Positions 8,663 through 15,765 of a DNA stretch of 35,551 nucleotides are shown here, piece after piece. The stretch lies in contig JAQWNG010000007.1 in the NCBI GenBank assembly GCA_029246385.1, forward strand, positions 1 to 35,551, read 5' to 3'. Position 1 is the stretch's first letter; every line of letters begins with the position of its first letter. A program made the position numbers and the translations under genes. Source of the DNA: Halioglobus sp. GTDB taxonomy: Bacteria; Pseudomonadota; Gammaproteobacteria; Pseudomonadales; Halieaceae. The notes under the pieces are model-generated. The model was not told the origin of the DNA. It made no database searches and saw nothing but the letters and a program-made list of their open reading frames with translations.

Positions 8663-8681
8663 ATTTAAGCAAACAAAGCAA
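8654..8681 (-). promoter_or_regulatory. Candidate sigma70 promoter of fbpABC
   Basis: Read on the - strand, TTGCTT (8681-8676) and AATAAT (8659-8654) are separated by 16 bp. The -10 matches consensus at 5 of 6 positions; the -35 is weak. The overlap with the Fur-like site supports the assignment. Confidence 0.45.
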
Positions 8682-8988
8682 CCTTTAATCGTTGCCACAG
8701 CCTGCGTCCACTTGGCCGAGGATTCAACGCCCGATTGGTGCCTCATCTTATACAAATATTTCGTCGACATACAGTGACTTACGACCGCCAGCGAGCGATT
8801 ACTGCTGTGAATAATCATGCGGCACGTCACCGCGTAGTCGCCTGGCGCAGCTAGGCAATCACTGTTCTCTAACGCTAAATTGCTGATCCGTTGACAGGGG
8901 AGACGATATTTTTTGCGCAGCAGTATGGCAGCCATCGCAGCGCACGCGCCGTCAGCGGCACTGCGGTGCGTGATTTGGGGAATTTAAT
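8682..8988. other. Intergenic stretch between fbpA promoter and tRNA-Arg, no gene seen
   Basis: About 300 bases between the ABC-transporter promoter and the tRNA gene. A 98-codon open frame on the - strand (8935-8639) crosses it but runs through the promoter/Fur region and has no recognisable composition or homology. I see no RNA gene. A short GC-rich palindrome (GCAC..GTGC near 8959-8970) lies just downstream of the tRNA on its own strand and could be a processing or termination site. Confidence 0.4.
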
Positions 8989-9065
8989 TGGCGCGCCCGG
9001 AGAGATTCGAACTCCCGACCAACTGGTTCGAAGCCAGTTACTCTATCCAGCTGAGCTACGGGCGC
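8989..9065 (-). tRNA. tRNA-Arg (anticodon TCG)
   Basis: On the - strand a 77-nt cloverleaf starts GCGCCCGTAGCTCAG, has anticodon loop CTTCGAA (anticodon TCG) flanked by ACTGG/CCAGT, a T arm with GTTCGAATC, and ends CGGGCGC-G-CCA. The 7-bp acceptor stem pairs perfectly and the CCA end is encoded. It reads CGA and probably CGG codons. It is transcribed away from scpA towards fbpA. Confidence 0.96.
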
Positions 9066-9280
9066 GCTGCGATACTGAAGTATATAGATTCCTGACCTCG
9101 GTGAAAGACCTGCGGTGTATATAGTCAGCGAATATCACGATATTTTCCGTAAATTGTTGCTTTTCTAGGCGCTGGATCGGTTTGATATCGCCGCAGTCTG
9201 TTGTTTTAAGCCTCGAGTCCAATCTGCGGTCTTAAATCAATCGTCGGGTGAACGGCCTCACTTTTTTAGCATTTGTCAGG

Positions 9281-9286
9281 TATACT
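9281..9286 (+). promoter_or_regulatory. Candidate -10 element for scpA
   Basis: TATACT (4 of 6 to consensus) lies 29 bp before the GTG start of scpA, with no good -35 at the expected distance. It is the most promoter-like hexamer in the 249-bp gap after the tRNA gene. Confidence 0.35.
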
Positions 9287-9314
9287 ATCGTCGAGCTAAA
9301 GGCGGATAAAAAAA

Positions 9315-10223
9315 GTGGCAGTCGATGATTCCAACAAGCATGCTAAGGCCGGTATTCCCGCGCCTGATAGCGCCTCGTTAGCCGGCCAAGACACTTCCCA
9401 GACGGCTGCCGCGATGGCTTCTTTCCAAGCCGGACCGGCATTGCAGGGTGAAATGCCCTTTGCGATGGTAATGGGACAAGCCGTCACGGAAATCCCCAAA
9501 GACTTATATATTCCACCGCAGGCGCTGGAAGTGTTTCTAGAAGCCTTTGAAGGTCCCTTGGATCTACTTCTTTATCTCATTAAGCGTCAAAACATCGATA
9601 TCTTGGATATCGATGTGTCTCAGATTACCGAGCAATATATGGAATATGTGGGATTGATGGATGCAATGCAGTTTGAGTTGGCGGCAGAATACCTGCTGAT
9701 GGCGGCCCTGCTGGCAGAGATCAAGTCGCGTATGTTGTTGCCGCGAGCGAGCGAGTTGGAGGACGATGATGAAGATCCGCGCGCGCAGCTTCTTAGACGT
9801 CTACAGGAATATGAGCGCTTTAAAAAAGCGGCTGAAGATATTGAAGAGTTGCCGCGTGTAGAGCGAGATACGTGGGTCGGTAGTGCTAACCCTCCGGAGC
9901 TGAAGCGCACGCGCCCTGACCCGGAGGTGGATTTGCGGGAATTAATGGTCGCCTTGGGCGAGGTAATGCGCAGGGCTGATATGTATGCAAGCCATCATAT
10001 TCAGCAGGAGGCACTCTCTACTCGAGAGCGCATGAGTGAGGTACTTGAAAAGTTGACAGGGCAGCAGTTTGTGCCGTTTGTGTCGCTCTTTCGAATATCA
10101 GAGGGGCGCTTGGGAGTTGTCGTGACCTTTCTAGCATTGATGGAGCTTATCAAGGAAGCACTAGTGGAGATCGTGCAGGCTGAAAACTTTGGTCCTATCC
10201 ACGTTAAAGCAAGGTCGGAATAG
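9315..10223 (+). CDS. scpA: Segregation and condensation protein A
   Basis: This is a 302-residue kleisin subunit that bridges Smc heads with ScpB in chromosome condensation. The conserved N-terminal motif LEVFLEAFEGPLDLLLYL begins near residue 72 and is followed by IKRQNIDILDIDVSQIT. LLMAALLAEIKSRMLLP marks the helical central part, and the C-terminal winged helix ends ...QAENFGPIHVK. The first ~70 residues, rich in Ala, Ser and Gln, are an extension compared with Bacillus ScpA and look disordered. The start is GTG 9315 with AGGCGGA upstream. A later start would remove the extension, but I see no good ribosome site for one. scpB begins one base after the stop. Many organisms of this group use MukBEF instead, so ScpAB indicates an Smc-ScpAB system here. 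Confidence 0.92.
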   Translation: MAVDDSNKHAKAGIPAPDSASLAGQDTSQTAAAMASFQAGPALQGEMPFAMVMGQAVTEIPKDLYIPPQALEVFLEAFEGPLDLLLYLIKRQNIDILDIDVSQITEQYMEYVGLMDAMQFELAAEYLLMAALLAEIKSRMLLPRASELEDDDEDPRAQLLRRLQEYERFKKAAEDIEELPRVERDTWVGSANPPELKRTRPDPEVDLRELMVALGEVMRRADMYASHHIQQEALSTRERMSEVLEKLTGQQFVPFVSLFRISEGRLGVVVTFLALMELIKEALVEIVQAENFGPIHVKARSE

Positions 10224-10224
10224 T

Positions 10225-11034
10225 ATGTCGGAAATAGGGTTGGTACAGATTATTGAGGGTGCTTTGTTAGCGGCGGGAAGGCCGATGACAGTGCCGCAGC
10301 TCGCGGAACTATTCGAACAGCATGAACGGCCGAACAATGCGGCAATTCGAGAGACTCTTGAAGAGGCTGCGGCGCGCTGTGAAGGTCGGGGTTTCGAATT
10401 GACGGAAGTGGCTGGAGGCTTTCGTTATCAGGTGCGTCAGTCGCTCAGTCCGTGGGTGGCGCGTTTATGGCACGAGCGTCCGCAAAAATACTCGCGCGCG
10501 CTGCTGGAGACGTTATCGTTGATGGCCTATAGGCAGCCTATTACTCGTGGAGAAATAGAGGAAATCCGTGGCGTTGCTGTCAGCACCAATATTATTAAAA
10601 CGCTGCATGAGCGTGAATGGATTCGTGTCGTGGGGCACCGTGATGTTCCGGGTCGCCCGGCTATGTATGCCACCACGCGACACTTTCTGGACTATTTTAA
10701 CTTGAAAAGCTTGGATCAACTCCCCGCTCTGGCTGAGATACGTGATCTGGATACATTGAATGCGGAGCTCGGATTTAGTCAGTCACTGCCAAGCGGTGCC
10801 GACGCGGGTGAGGATGCCTCAGGTCTGAGCCTGGTTGGTGGCACTGAGCATGTCTTGGGCGAGGGCCAAGGAAGTGACGCTGCTGTTACGCTCTCGCAGG
10901 CCGCAGATGAGCTTGCAGCTAGAGTGCCGTCGTCAAATGAAGATATTGACAGCAGTGGCGATGAGACTGATGTGGCGCCTGCAGTGGCTGACCCTGTGCA
11001 AACCGAGTCATTTAATCCCCAACCGAAAACCTGA
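10225..11034 (+). CDS. scpB: Segregation and condensation protein B
   Basis: This 269-residue partner of ScpA consists of two winged-helix domains (about 5-170). Recognisable segments are IIEGALLAAGRPMTVPQLAELF, YSRALLETLSLMAYRQPITRGEIEEIRGV, and WIRVVGHRDVPGRPAMYATT. ATG 10225 follows the scpA stop by one base and has AAGG in the scpA tail; a GTG-initiated longer frame from 10189 is less likely. The last ~85 residues are acidic, Ser/Ala/Asp-rich and low-complexity, probably a disordered tail. It acts with Smc and ScpA in chromosome segregation. Confidence 0.93.
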   Translation: MSEIGLVQIIEGALLAAGRPMTVPQLAELFEQHERPNNAAIRETLEEAAARCEGRGFELTEVAGGFRYQVRQSLSPWVARLWHERPQKYSRALLETLSLMAYRQPITRGEIEEIRGVAVSTNIIKTLHEREWIRVVGHRDVPGRPAMYATTRHFLDYFNLKSLDQLPALAEIRDLDTLNAELGFSQSLPSGADAGEDASGLSLVGGTEHVLGEGQGSDAAVTLSQAADELAARVPSSNEDIDSSGDETDVAPAVADPVQTESFNPQPKT

Positions 11035-11040
11035 TTAGTC

Positions 11041-11946
11041 ATGGTAAAAAAAACCCAGAAGCCATTGCTGAAGTCGCAGGTCCAGCAGACTGAGCCTGAG
11101 CTACCCGGACCTACGGGGGGAGAGAAAGTACAAAAAGTGCTTGCCCGTGCTGGGCTCGGCTCTCGCCGAGAAATAGAACGATGGATTGAGGCGGGTAGAG
11201 TGGCGGTTAATGGTAAAGCTGCCCGTCTGGGAGATCGTGTCGACGATCATGATCGGCTGGCGGTTGATGGTCGCGCCGTCGATCTAGCGCCGGCACAGGA
11301 GGCGCGTTGTATTCTTTATCACAAGCCTCCTGGCGAAGTCTGTTCACGCAGTGACCCGGAGGGGCGTCGCACGGTATTTGGGCGGTTACCTAATCTGAAG
11401 TCCGGTCGTTGGATTTCAATTGGTCGATTGGATTTTAATACTTCTGGCCTGTTGTTGTTCACGACCGACGGCGATCTGGCCAATGGGTTGATGCATCCAT
11501 CCTCCAATATTGAACGTGAATACATGGTGCGTGTAATGGGGGATGTGCAGGAGGACATGCTCAGGCGTATGTTGGAGGGCGTTATGCTGGACGATGGTAT
11601 GGCGCGTTTTACAGATATTCAAGACGGCGGCGGCGATGGCATTAACCGTTGGTACTATGTGGTTCTTATGGAGGGACGCAATCGCGAGGTTCGCCGTTTA
11701 TGGGAGTCGCAGGGCTTAACTGTATCACGCCTAAAGCGGGTGCGTTACGGAGAGGTTTTTATTCCATCGAAGGTCAAGCAGGGGCAGTGGATGGAAATGG
11801 AACGCGCGGATATCAAATCGCTATACCGCACTGCGAATCTGAAACCTAAAGAGATAAAACGCAGTACCGCCAGAGAACGCGAAGTCATGGAGCGACAATT
11901 TGGCAAGCGTCTTGGGCGCGGTGCGGCAAAGAAGAGTGGCCGTTGA
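11041..11946 (+). CDS. rluB: 23S rRNA pseudouridine synthase, RluB type
   Basis: This 301-residue protein has an N-terminal S4 RNA-binding domain (EKVQKVLARAGLGSRREIE, about 28-90) and an RsuA/RluB/E/F catalytic domain. The catalytic aspartate lies in GRLDFNTSGLLLFT (about 128-141). Downstream it has EGRNREVRRLWESQGL, the family's second signature. The C-terminus is a basic tail ending KRLGRGAAKKSGR. RluB converts U2605 (E. coli numbering) of 23S rRNA to pseudouridine. The scpA-scpB-rluB order is widely conserved, which favours RluB over RsuA or RluE/F. The ATG at 11041 has no strong ribosome site, so translation may depend on coupling to scpB, which stops 6 bp earlier. Confidence 0.9.
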   Translation: MVKKTQKPLLKSQVQQTEPELPGPTGGEKVQKVLARAGLGSRREIERWIEAGRVAVNGKAARLGDRVDDHDRLAVDGRAVDLAPAQEARCILYHKPPGEVCSRSDPEGRRTVFGRLPNLKSGRWISIGRLDFNTSGLLLFTTDGDLANGLMHPSSNIEREYMVRVMGDVQEDMLRRMLEGVMLDDGMARFTDIQDGGGDGINRWYYVVLMEGRNREVRRLWESQGLTVSRLKRVRYGEVFIPSKVKQGQWMEMERADIKSLYRTANLKPKEIKRSTAREREVMERQFGKRLGRGAAKKSGR

Positions 11947-11963
11947 CAGCAGAGTGATTCTAC

Positions 11964-12722
11964 TTAGCGAGCATCAAATGCTTTGCCAGTGATGCCGGCG
12001 CTATCATCCCCCATCAAAAAAAGATAAGCCGGCATTATTTTCTGCGGTGCGGGATTGCCTGTGGGGTTTTCTCCGGGATAGGCGGCTCTACGCATGGCCG
12101 TATTAGTGGCTCGAGGGTTGAGGCTATTGACGCGAATTTTTGATGTGTTCTCCAATTCACTGGCCAACACTTGCATGAAGCCTTCAGTCGCAAATTTAGA
12201 TACTGCATATGCGCCCCAATACGCCTTACCCACGCGGCCGACTGTGGATGATGTTAAAATAATTGAGGCAGCAGGAGCCTGATGCAGCAGGGGTAAAAAA
12301 TGTTGGGTCAATAAAAATTGGGCGTTGACGTTCACCTGCATGACATCGTGCCAAGTTGTGTATCTGGCGCTTTCGATGGGGCGGCGGTCACCCAGAAGTG
12401 CGGCGTTATGCAGTATACCATCGAGGCAGGAAAATTCTTCCCCAAGGCTTGCAGCGAGGGACACATACAGCGTTTCTGGAGCGGTGGCTAAATCCATTGC
12501 TATGATGCCCGGCTTGGGGCCGCCTGCGTTTTCGATCTCATCATAGACGGCTTCCAGTTTTTTCTCCGTGCGTCCAAGAAGCAGCACTGAGGCACCATGC
12601 TTGGCATAATTAAGCGCCGCGCTGCGACCTATGCCGTCACCTGCTCCTGTGACTAGAATTGTCTTTCCTGACAGCAGATTAGTACGGGGCTTGTAATCTA
12701 TGGGGATGCTTAATATTTGCAT
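11964..12722 (-). CDS. yciK: SDR-family oxidoreductase, YciK type
   Basis: This is a 252-residue short-chain dehydrogenase counted from ATG 12722, which has AAGGA 7 bases upstream; the frame continues upstream but without a comparable site. The NAD(P) motif TGAGDGIG is at 25-32, NAA appears in ILHNAALLGD, and the catalytic Ser and YAVSK follow in SSTVGRVGKAYWGAYAVSK. The C-terminal RVNSLNPRATNTAMRRAAYP is typical of YciK. The substrate of YciK is not established. It is the last gene of the mtaD-ubiG-mupP-yciK operon, 13 bp after the phosphatase, and converges with rluB over a 17-bp gap with no clear terminator. Confidence 0.88.
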   Translation of the reverse strand: MQILSIPIDYKPRTNLLSGKTILVTGAGDGIGRSAALNYAKHGASVLLLGRTEKKLEAVYDEIENAGGPKPGIIAMDLATAPETLYVSLAASLGEEFSCLDGILHNAALLGDRRPIESARYTTWHDVMQVNVNAQFLLTQHFLPLLHQAPAASIILTSSTVGRVGKAYWGAYAVSKFATEGFMQVLASELENTSKIRVNSLNPRATNTAMRRAAYPGENPTGNPAPQKIMPAYLFLMGDDSAGITGKAFDAR

Positions 12723-12735
12723 GCTGTGTCCTTGG

Positions 12736-13425
12736 TCACTGCGTTCCCAAAATGAGTTCGAGCAGATCATGACTCGATAATGCCTGCGCATTGGCACCCC
12801 AGGAATGAGGGTCATCACTCTCTTCGATATAACCGTAAGCAGCGGCAATAGCATACATGCCCGCGCGTCGTCCCGCCTCAATGTCACGAAAATGATCTCC
12901 AATGTAGATTGCCTCGTCAGGCGCGCAGTTCAGGTCATGGCAATTACGATAGAGGGATTCTGGATGCGGTTTGCGATGGGTAACGTCGTCTGGGCAAACC
13001 ACACTGCCTGGGGACGGCTGTATGTTTAGGCGTGCCAGCAGTGGCTCAGTATACGCTCGTGGTTTATTTGTAGAGATACCCCAAACGATTCCCCTCTCCT
13101 GCAATCGCGCGAGTAAGGGCTCGATGCCGGGGTATGGCGCTGCTGTTGTGCCTACAACCTCACTGTAGAGGTCCAGTAGACGTAGACGCTTACCCTCGAA
13201 TTCCGCTGCATCTTCATTTATGTCCAGACCCAAGCTGACCAGTGCACGCGCGCCGTTGGAAACAGAGGCACGGATGCACTGTGGATTCATCGCATCGTAT
13301 CCATGCTCAGCACGCAGACGCTGCACAACCGATACAAACTCGTCCGCGGTATCGACCAGAGTTCCATCCAAGTCAAAAATGACTGCCTTTAAATTTTTGG
13401 GAAACGCCGAGATTGGATCTCTCAT
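12736..13425 (-). CDS. mupP: HAD phosphatase, MupP (MurNAc-6-P phosphatase) or Gph
   Basis: This 229-residue HAD hydrolase has motif I DLDGTLVD (nucleophile Asp18, acid Asp20), motif II in GISTNKP (Ser/Thr-Asn-Lys-Pro), and motif III/IV in IYIGDHFRDIEAGRRAGM. By domain it would be called phosphoglycolate phosphatase. Its position between ubiG and yciK matches Pseudomonas MupP, which dephosphorylates N-acetylmuramate 6-phosphate in cell-wall recycling, so I favour MupP on synteny. Its ATG shares one base with the ubiG stop (TGATG), indicating translational coupling. Sequence alone does not separate MupP from Gph. Confidence 0.75.
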   Translation of the reverse strand: MRDPISAFPKNLKAVIFDLDGTLVDTADEFVSVVQRLRAEHGYDAMNPQCIRASVSNGARALVSLGLDINEDAAEFEGKRLRLLDLYSEVVGTTAAPYPGIEPLLARLQERGIVWGISTNKPRAYTEPLLARLNIQPSPGSVVCPDDVTHRKPHPESLYRNCHDLNCAPDEAIYIGDHFRDIEAGRRAGMYAIAAAYGYIEESDDPHSWGANAQALSSHDLLELILGTQ

Positions 13426-14135
13426 CAGCTAGGTTTCACGGTGCGTGTCATATAGTTCACGCTGACATCTGATTCAGTCAGTCGATAGCGTTTGGAAAGC
13501 GGATTGTAGGTAAGCCCCGTCATACCTTGCAAGACTAGCCCCGCTTCACGAAGCCAGCTGGCCATCTCTGAAGGTTTTATGAATTTAGCATATTCATGAG
13601 TGCCCGCTGGAAGTAATTGTAGAATGTGCTCGGCACCGACAATGGCGAACGCGAACGACTTTAGATTGCGGTTGAGGGTCGAGAAATACACCGCGCCACC
13701 GGGTTTTACCAGTTTAGCGCAGGCTGCGATGACCTCTCCCGGTTCGGGCACGTGCTCCAACATTTCGAGACAGCAGACGATGTCATAGCTTTCCGGTGCC
13801 GTCTCCGCGAGTTGTTCTGCAGTGGATTGTCGGTAGTCGACCTCGACACCGGATTCTAATTGGTGCAGCCTCGCTACAGCTAGTGGCGCCTCACCCATAT
13901 CTATACCCGTAACGATAGCGCCACGCTGGGCCATGGACTCCGCTAAGATGCCGCCACCACATCCCACATCCAATAGTTGCTTGCCCGCGACGGGCGAATG
14001 GTGATCGATATAATTGGCGCGTAGGGGGTTGATATCGTGCAGCGGACGGAAGTCGCTATTGCGGTCCCACCAGCGCGAGGCAAGTGCTTCAAACTTGGCG
14101 ATTTCCTGCGGGTCTACATTCAAATCTTTAATCAT
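13425..14135 (-). CDS. ubiG: Ubiquinone biosynthesis O-methyltransferase
   Basis: This 236-residue class I SAM-dependent methyltransferase has motif [20 protein letters not shown] and post-I ATVTGID-like [11 protein letters not shown]. The UbiG-specific N-terminus has [14 protein letters not shown] and PLHDINPLR. The motif [15 protein letters not shown] and the C-terminal [13 protein letters not shown] are also typical. It catalyses both O-methylation steps in ubiquinone synthesis at the inner membrane. The start overlaps the mtaD stop as ATGA and the end overlaps the next gene by one base, so the four genes are tightly coupled. Length agrees with the family. Confidence 0.95.
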   Translation of the reverse strand: MIKDLNVDPQEIAKFEALASRWWDRNSDFRPLHDINPLRANYIDHHSPVAGKQLLDVGCGGGILAESMAQRGAIVTGIDMGEAPLAVARLHQLESGVEVDYRQSTAEQLAETAPESYDIVCCLEMLEHVPEPGEVIAACAKLVKPGGAVYFSTLNRNLKSFAFAIVGAEHILQLLPAGTHEYAKFIKPSEMASWLREAGLVLQGMTGLTYNPLSKRYRLTESDVSVNYMTRTVKPS

Positions 14136-15472
14136 TGTGGTCGACTCGCATTATCACTAATTTGCTGTTGCCATGCACTGACGCGTGTCGCCAGTGCCTC
14201 GAGGTCAATTCGGGTGAGTTGTCGCTGCACCATCACTGGCTCGCCACCGATCCAACTATGCGTCACCTGGCTGCCGTTACAGGCATAAACTAACTGTGAC
14301 AGCGGATGATACAGCGGTTGAGTTTCAGGGCCAGATAAATCGACAGCAATTAGATCGGCTTGTTTGCCAATCTCTAGGCTGCCGACTCTATCTTCCAGTC
14401 CCATTGCTCTTGCGCCATTAATGGTCGCCATTGCCAGTGCATCCGCTGCAGGGAGGACGCTAGCGTCGCTGGATTGTAGCTTAGCCAGAAGTGCTGCGGT
14501 CTGTATTTCTCCGAACATATTGAGGTCGTTGTTGCTGGCGGCACTATCCGTGCCCAGTGCAATATTAACCCCTTCCTCCAGCAAGCTGCTGACTCGGCAC
14601 GCACCTGAGGCCAGCTTCATATTCGATTGTGGGCAGTGCACGACGTGAGCGCCTGTCGCTGCCAACAGCGCTATGTCCTCATCGCGCAAATCAGTCATGT
14701 GTACGCACTGGGTTCGTGGGCTAAGCAGCCCTAGCCGATATAGCATATCCAGCGGGCGTTCTTTATTCTGTTTTGCAGCCTGTAGGACTTCTCTGGCGGT
14801 TTCGTGCAGATGAATTTGTACCGGCGCATCTAGCTCGGCAGCGAGAGTTGCAACTTTAACTAAGTTGCTTTCACTAACGGTATAGGGAGCATGGGGTCCA
14901 AAAACCACAGTCACCAAAGTACTGTGTTTTAAGTCATCCCTTAGGGCTAGCCCTTTTCTGATATAGTCGTCGGCGTCCAGACCCCAGGCAGTGGGGAAAT
15001 CAAAAATCGGAAAGGTAATCTGGCAGCGCATACCCAACTTTTGCGCCGTTGCGGCGCAGACATCGGGGAAGAAATACATATCACTGAAAGTTGTCGTGCC
15101 CGAACGTATCATCTCGGCTATAGCCAGCGTTGTGCCATCGTCCACAAATGCTTCGCTAACATGCGCTTGTTCGGCAGGCCAGATATGCTGTTCTAGCCAG
15201 GGCATTAGAGGTTGATCGTCAGCGTAGCCGCGCAATAGGCTCATCGCAGCATGCCCATGACAGTTTATGAGTCCGGGCAGCAGCGCTTGGCCGGGCAACT
15301 CAAGTGTCTCATGCGCGTCAATGGCTTCTGCTTTGAGACGAGGTAGCAGCGCAGAAATGCGGCCTTCCGACAACGCAATGCTGTAATTTTTCAGCACTGC
15401 ACCGTGCGGCAGCACCGGCACTATCCAGTCCGGATGAATCAGCAAATCTGCCCTTTTTTGTGGCAACGTCAT
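14132..15472 (-). CDS. mtaD: TRZ/ATZ-family amidohydrolase (MTA/SAH or adenosine deaminase)
   Basis: This is a 446-residue metal-dependent hydrolase counted from ATG 15472 (AGGGA 8 bases upstream); ATG 15499 is a weaker alternative. Metal ligands are visible: HGH at 72-74 in [15 protein letters not shown], the second histidine in VQIHLHET, and the aspartate in [15 protein letters not shown]. The motif VFGPHAPYT is typical of S-adenosylhomocysteine/5'-methylthioadenosine deaminases. In Pseudomonas the orthologous position holds a methylthioadenosine deaminase followed by ubiG, which supports a nucleoside-deaminating role linked to recycling of the SAM by-product. In Pseudomonas mtnA lies next to it; no mtnA is seen here. 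It is the first gene of the - strand operon, divergent from gyrA. Confidence 0.85.
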   Translation of the reverse strand: MTLPQKRADLLIHPDWIVPVLPHGAVLKNYSIALSEGRISALLPRLKAEAIDAHETLELPGQALLPGLINCHGHAAMSLLRGYADDQPLMPWLEQHIWPAEQAHVSEAFVDDGTTLAIAEMIRSGTTTFSDMYFFPDVCAATAQKLGMRCQITFPIFDFPTAWGLDADDYIRKGLALRDDLKHSTLVTVVFGPHAPYTVSESNLVKVATLAAELDAPVQIHLHETAREVLQAAKQNKERPLDMLYRLGLLSPRTQCVHMTDLRDEDIALLAATGAHVVHCPQSNMKLASGACRVSSLLEEGVNIALGTDSAASNNDLNMFGEIQTAALLAKLQSSDASVLPAADALAMATINGARAMGLEDRVGSLEIGKQADLIAVDLSGPETQPLYHPLSQLVYACNGSQVTHSWIGGEPVMVQRQLTRIDLEALATRVSAWQQQISDNASRPQ

Positions 15473-15622
15473 AGTTTTTCCCTGTTTCTTGGGGCACATG
15501 TGCTAGCCCTAATCTGCCGTCCTGCCCGTTAGAACAGGCGTCACAAGCAGATCCTTGCGAAAGTATAACCATAAATAGAGCAAACACGGCCTAAACTGGC
15601 CTGATTTTCTGCAAAAACATGG

Positions 15623-15649
15623 CGGGAAGGGGGAACCTTCCCGTATAAT
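15623..15649 (+). promoter_or_regulatory. gyrA promoter -10 with an abutting perfect palindrome
   Basis: TATAAT, a perfect -10, is at 15644-15649. Directly before it an 8-bp perfect inverted repeat, CGGGAAGG (15623-15630) and CCTTCCCG (15636-15643), fills most of the spacer. No acceptable -35 lies 16-18 bp upstream. The start codon of gyrA is about 117 bp downstream. gyrA promoters are known to respond to supercoiling through the -10 region; a palindrome in the spacer could add an operator or a supercoil-sensitive cruciform, which is inference. Confidence 0.55.
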
Positions 15650-15765
15650 ACAGAGCTAGAATTAAGTGGTAAGCAGTGTGCAATGGTCGCTGCAATGAGT
15701 ACTCACTTAAGATCCAAATATTGTCTTCGATGCATGTTCGCAGTTACTCTAGGAAATCGTTATAC

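Noticed and set aside
8639-8935. 98-codon open frame on the - strand between fbpA and tRNA-Arg
   Set aside because: It runs over the fbpA promoter and Fur-like site, has no recognisable domain and no convincing ribosome site.
8891-9124. Open frame on the + strand across the tRNA-Arg gene
   Set aside because: It is antisense to a well-folded tRNA; the frame is an accident of the tRNA sequence.
12722-12902. Longer yciK start (up to 60 extra residues)
   Set aside because: The extension overlaps the end of the phosphatase gene, lacks homology to the family and the ATG at 12722 has a good ribosome site.
15676-15765. Longer gyrA start
   Set aside because: The family N-terminus begins at ATG 15766, where numbering matches E. 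coli GyrA exactly; the upstream 30 codons look like leader.
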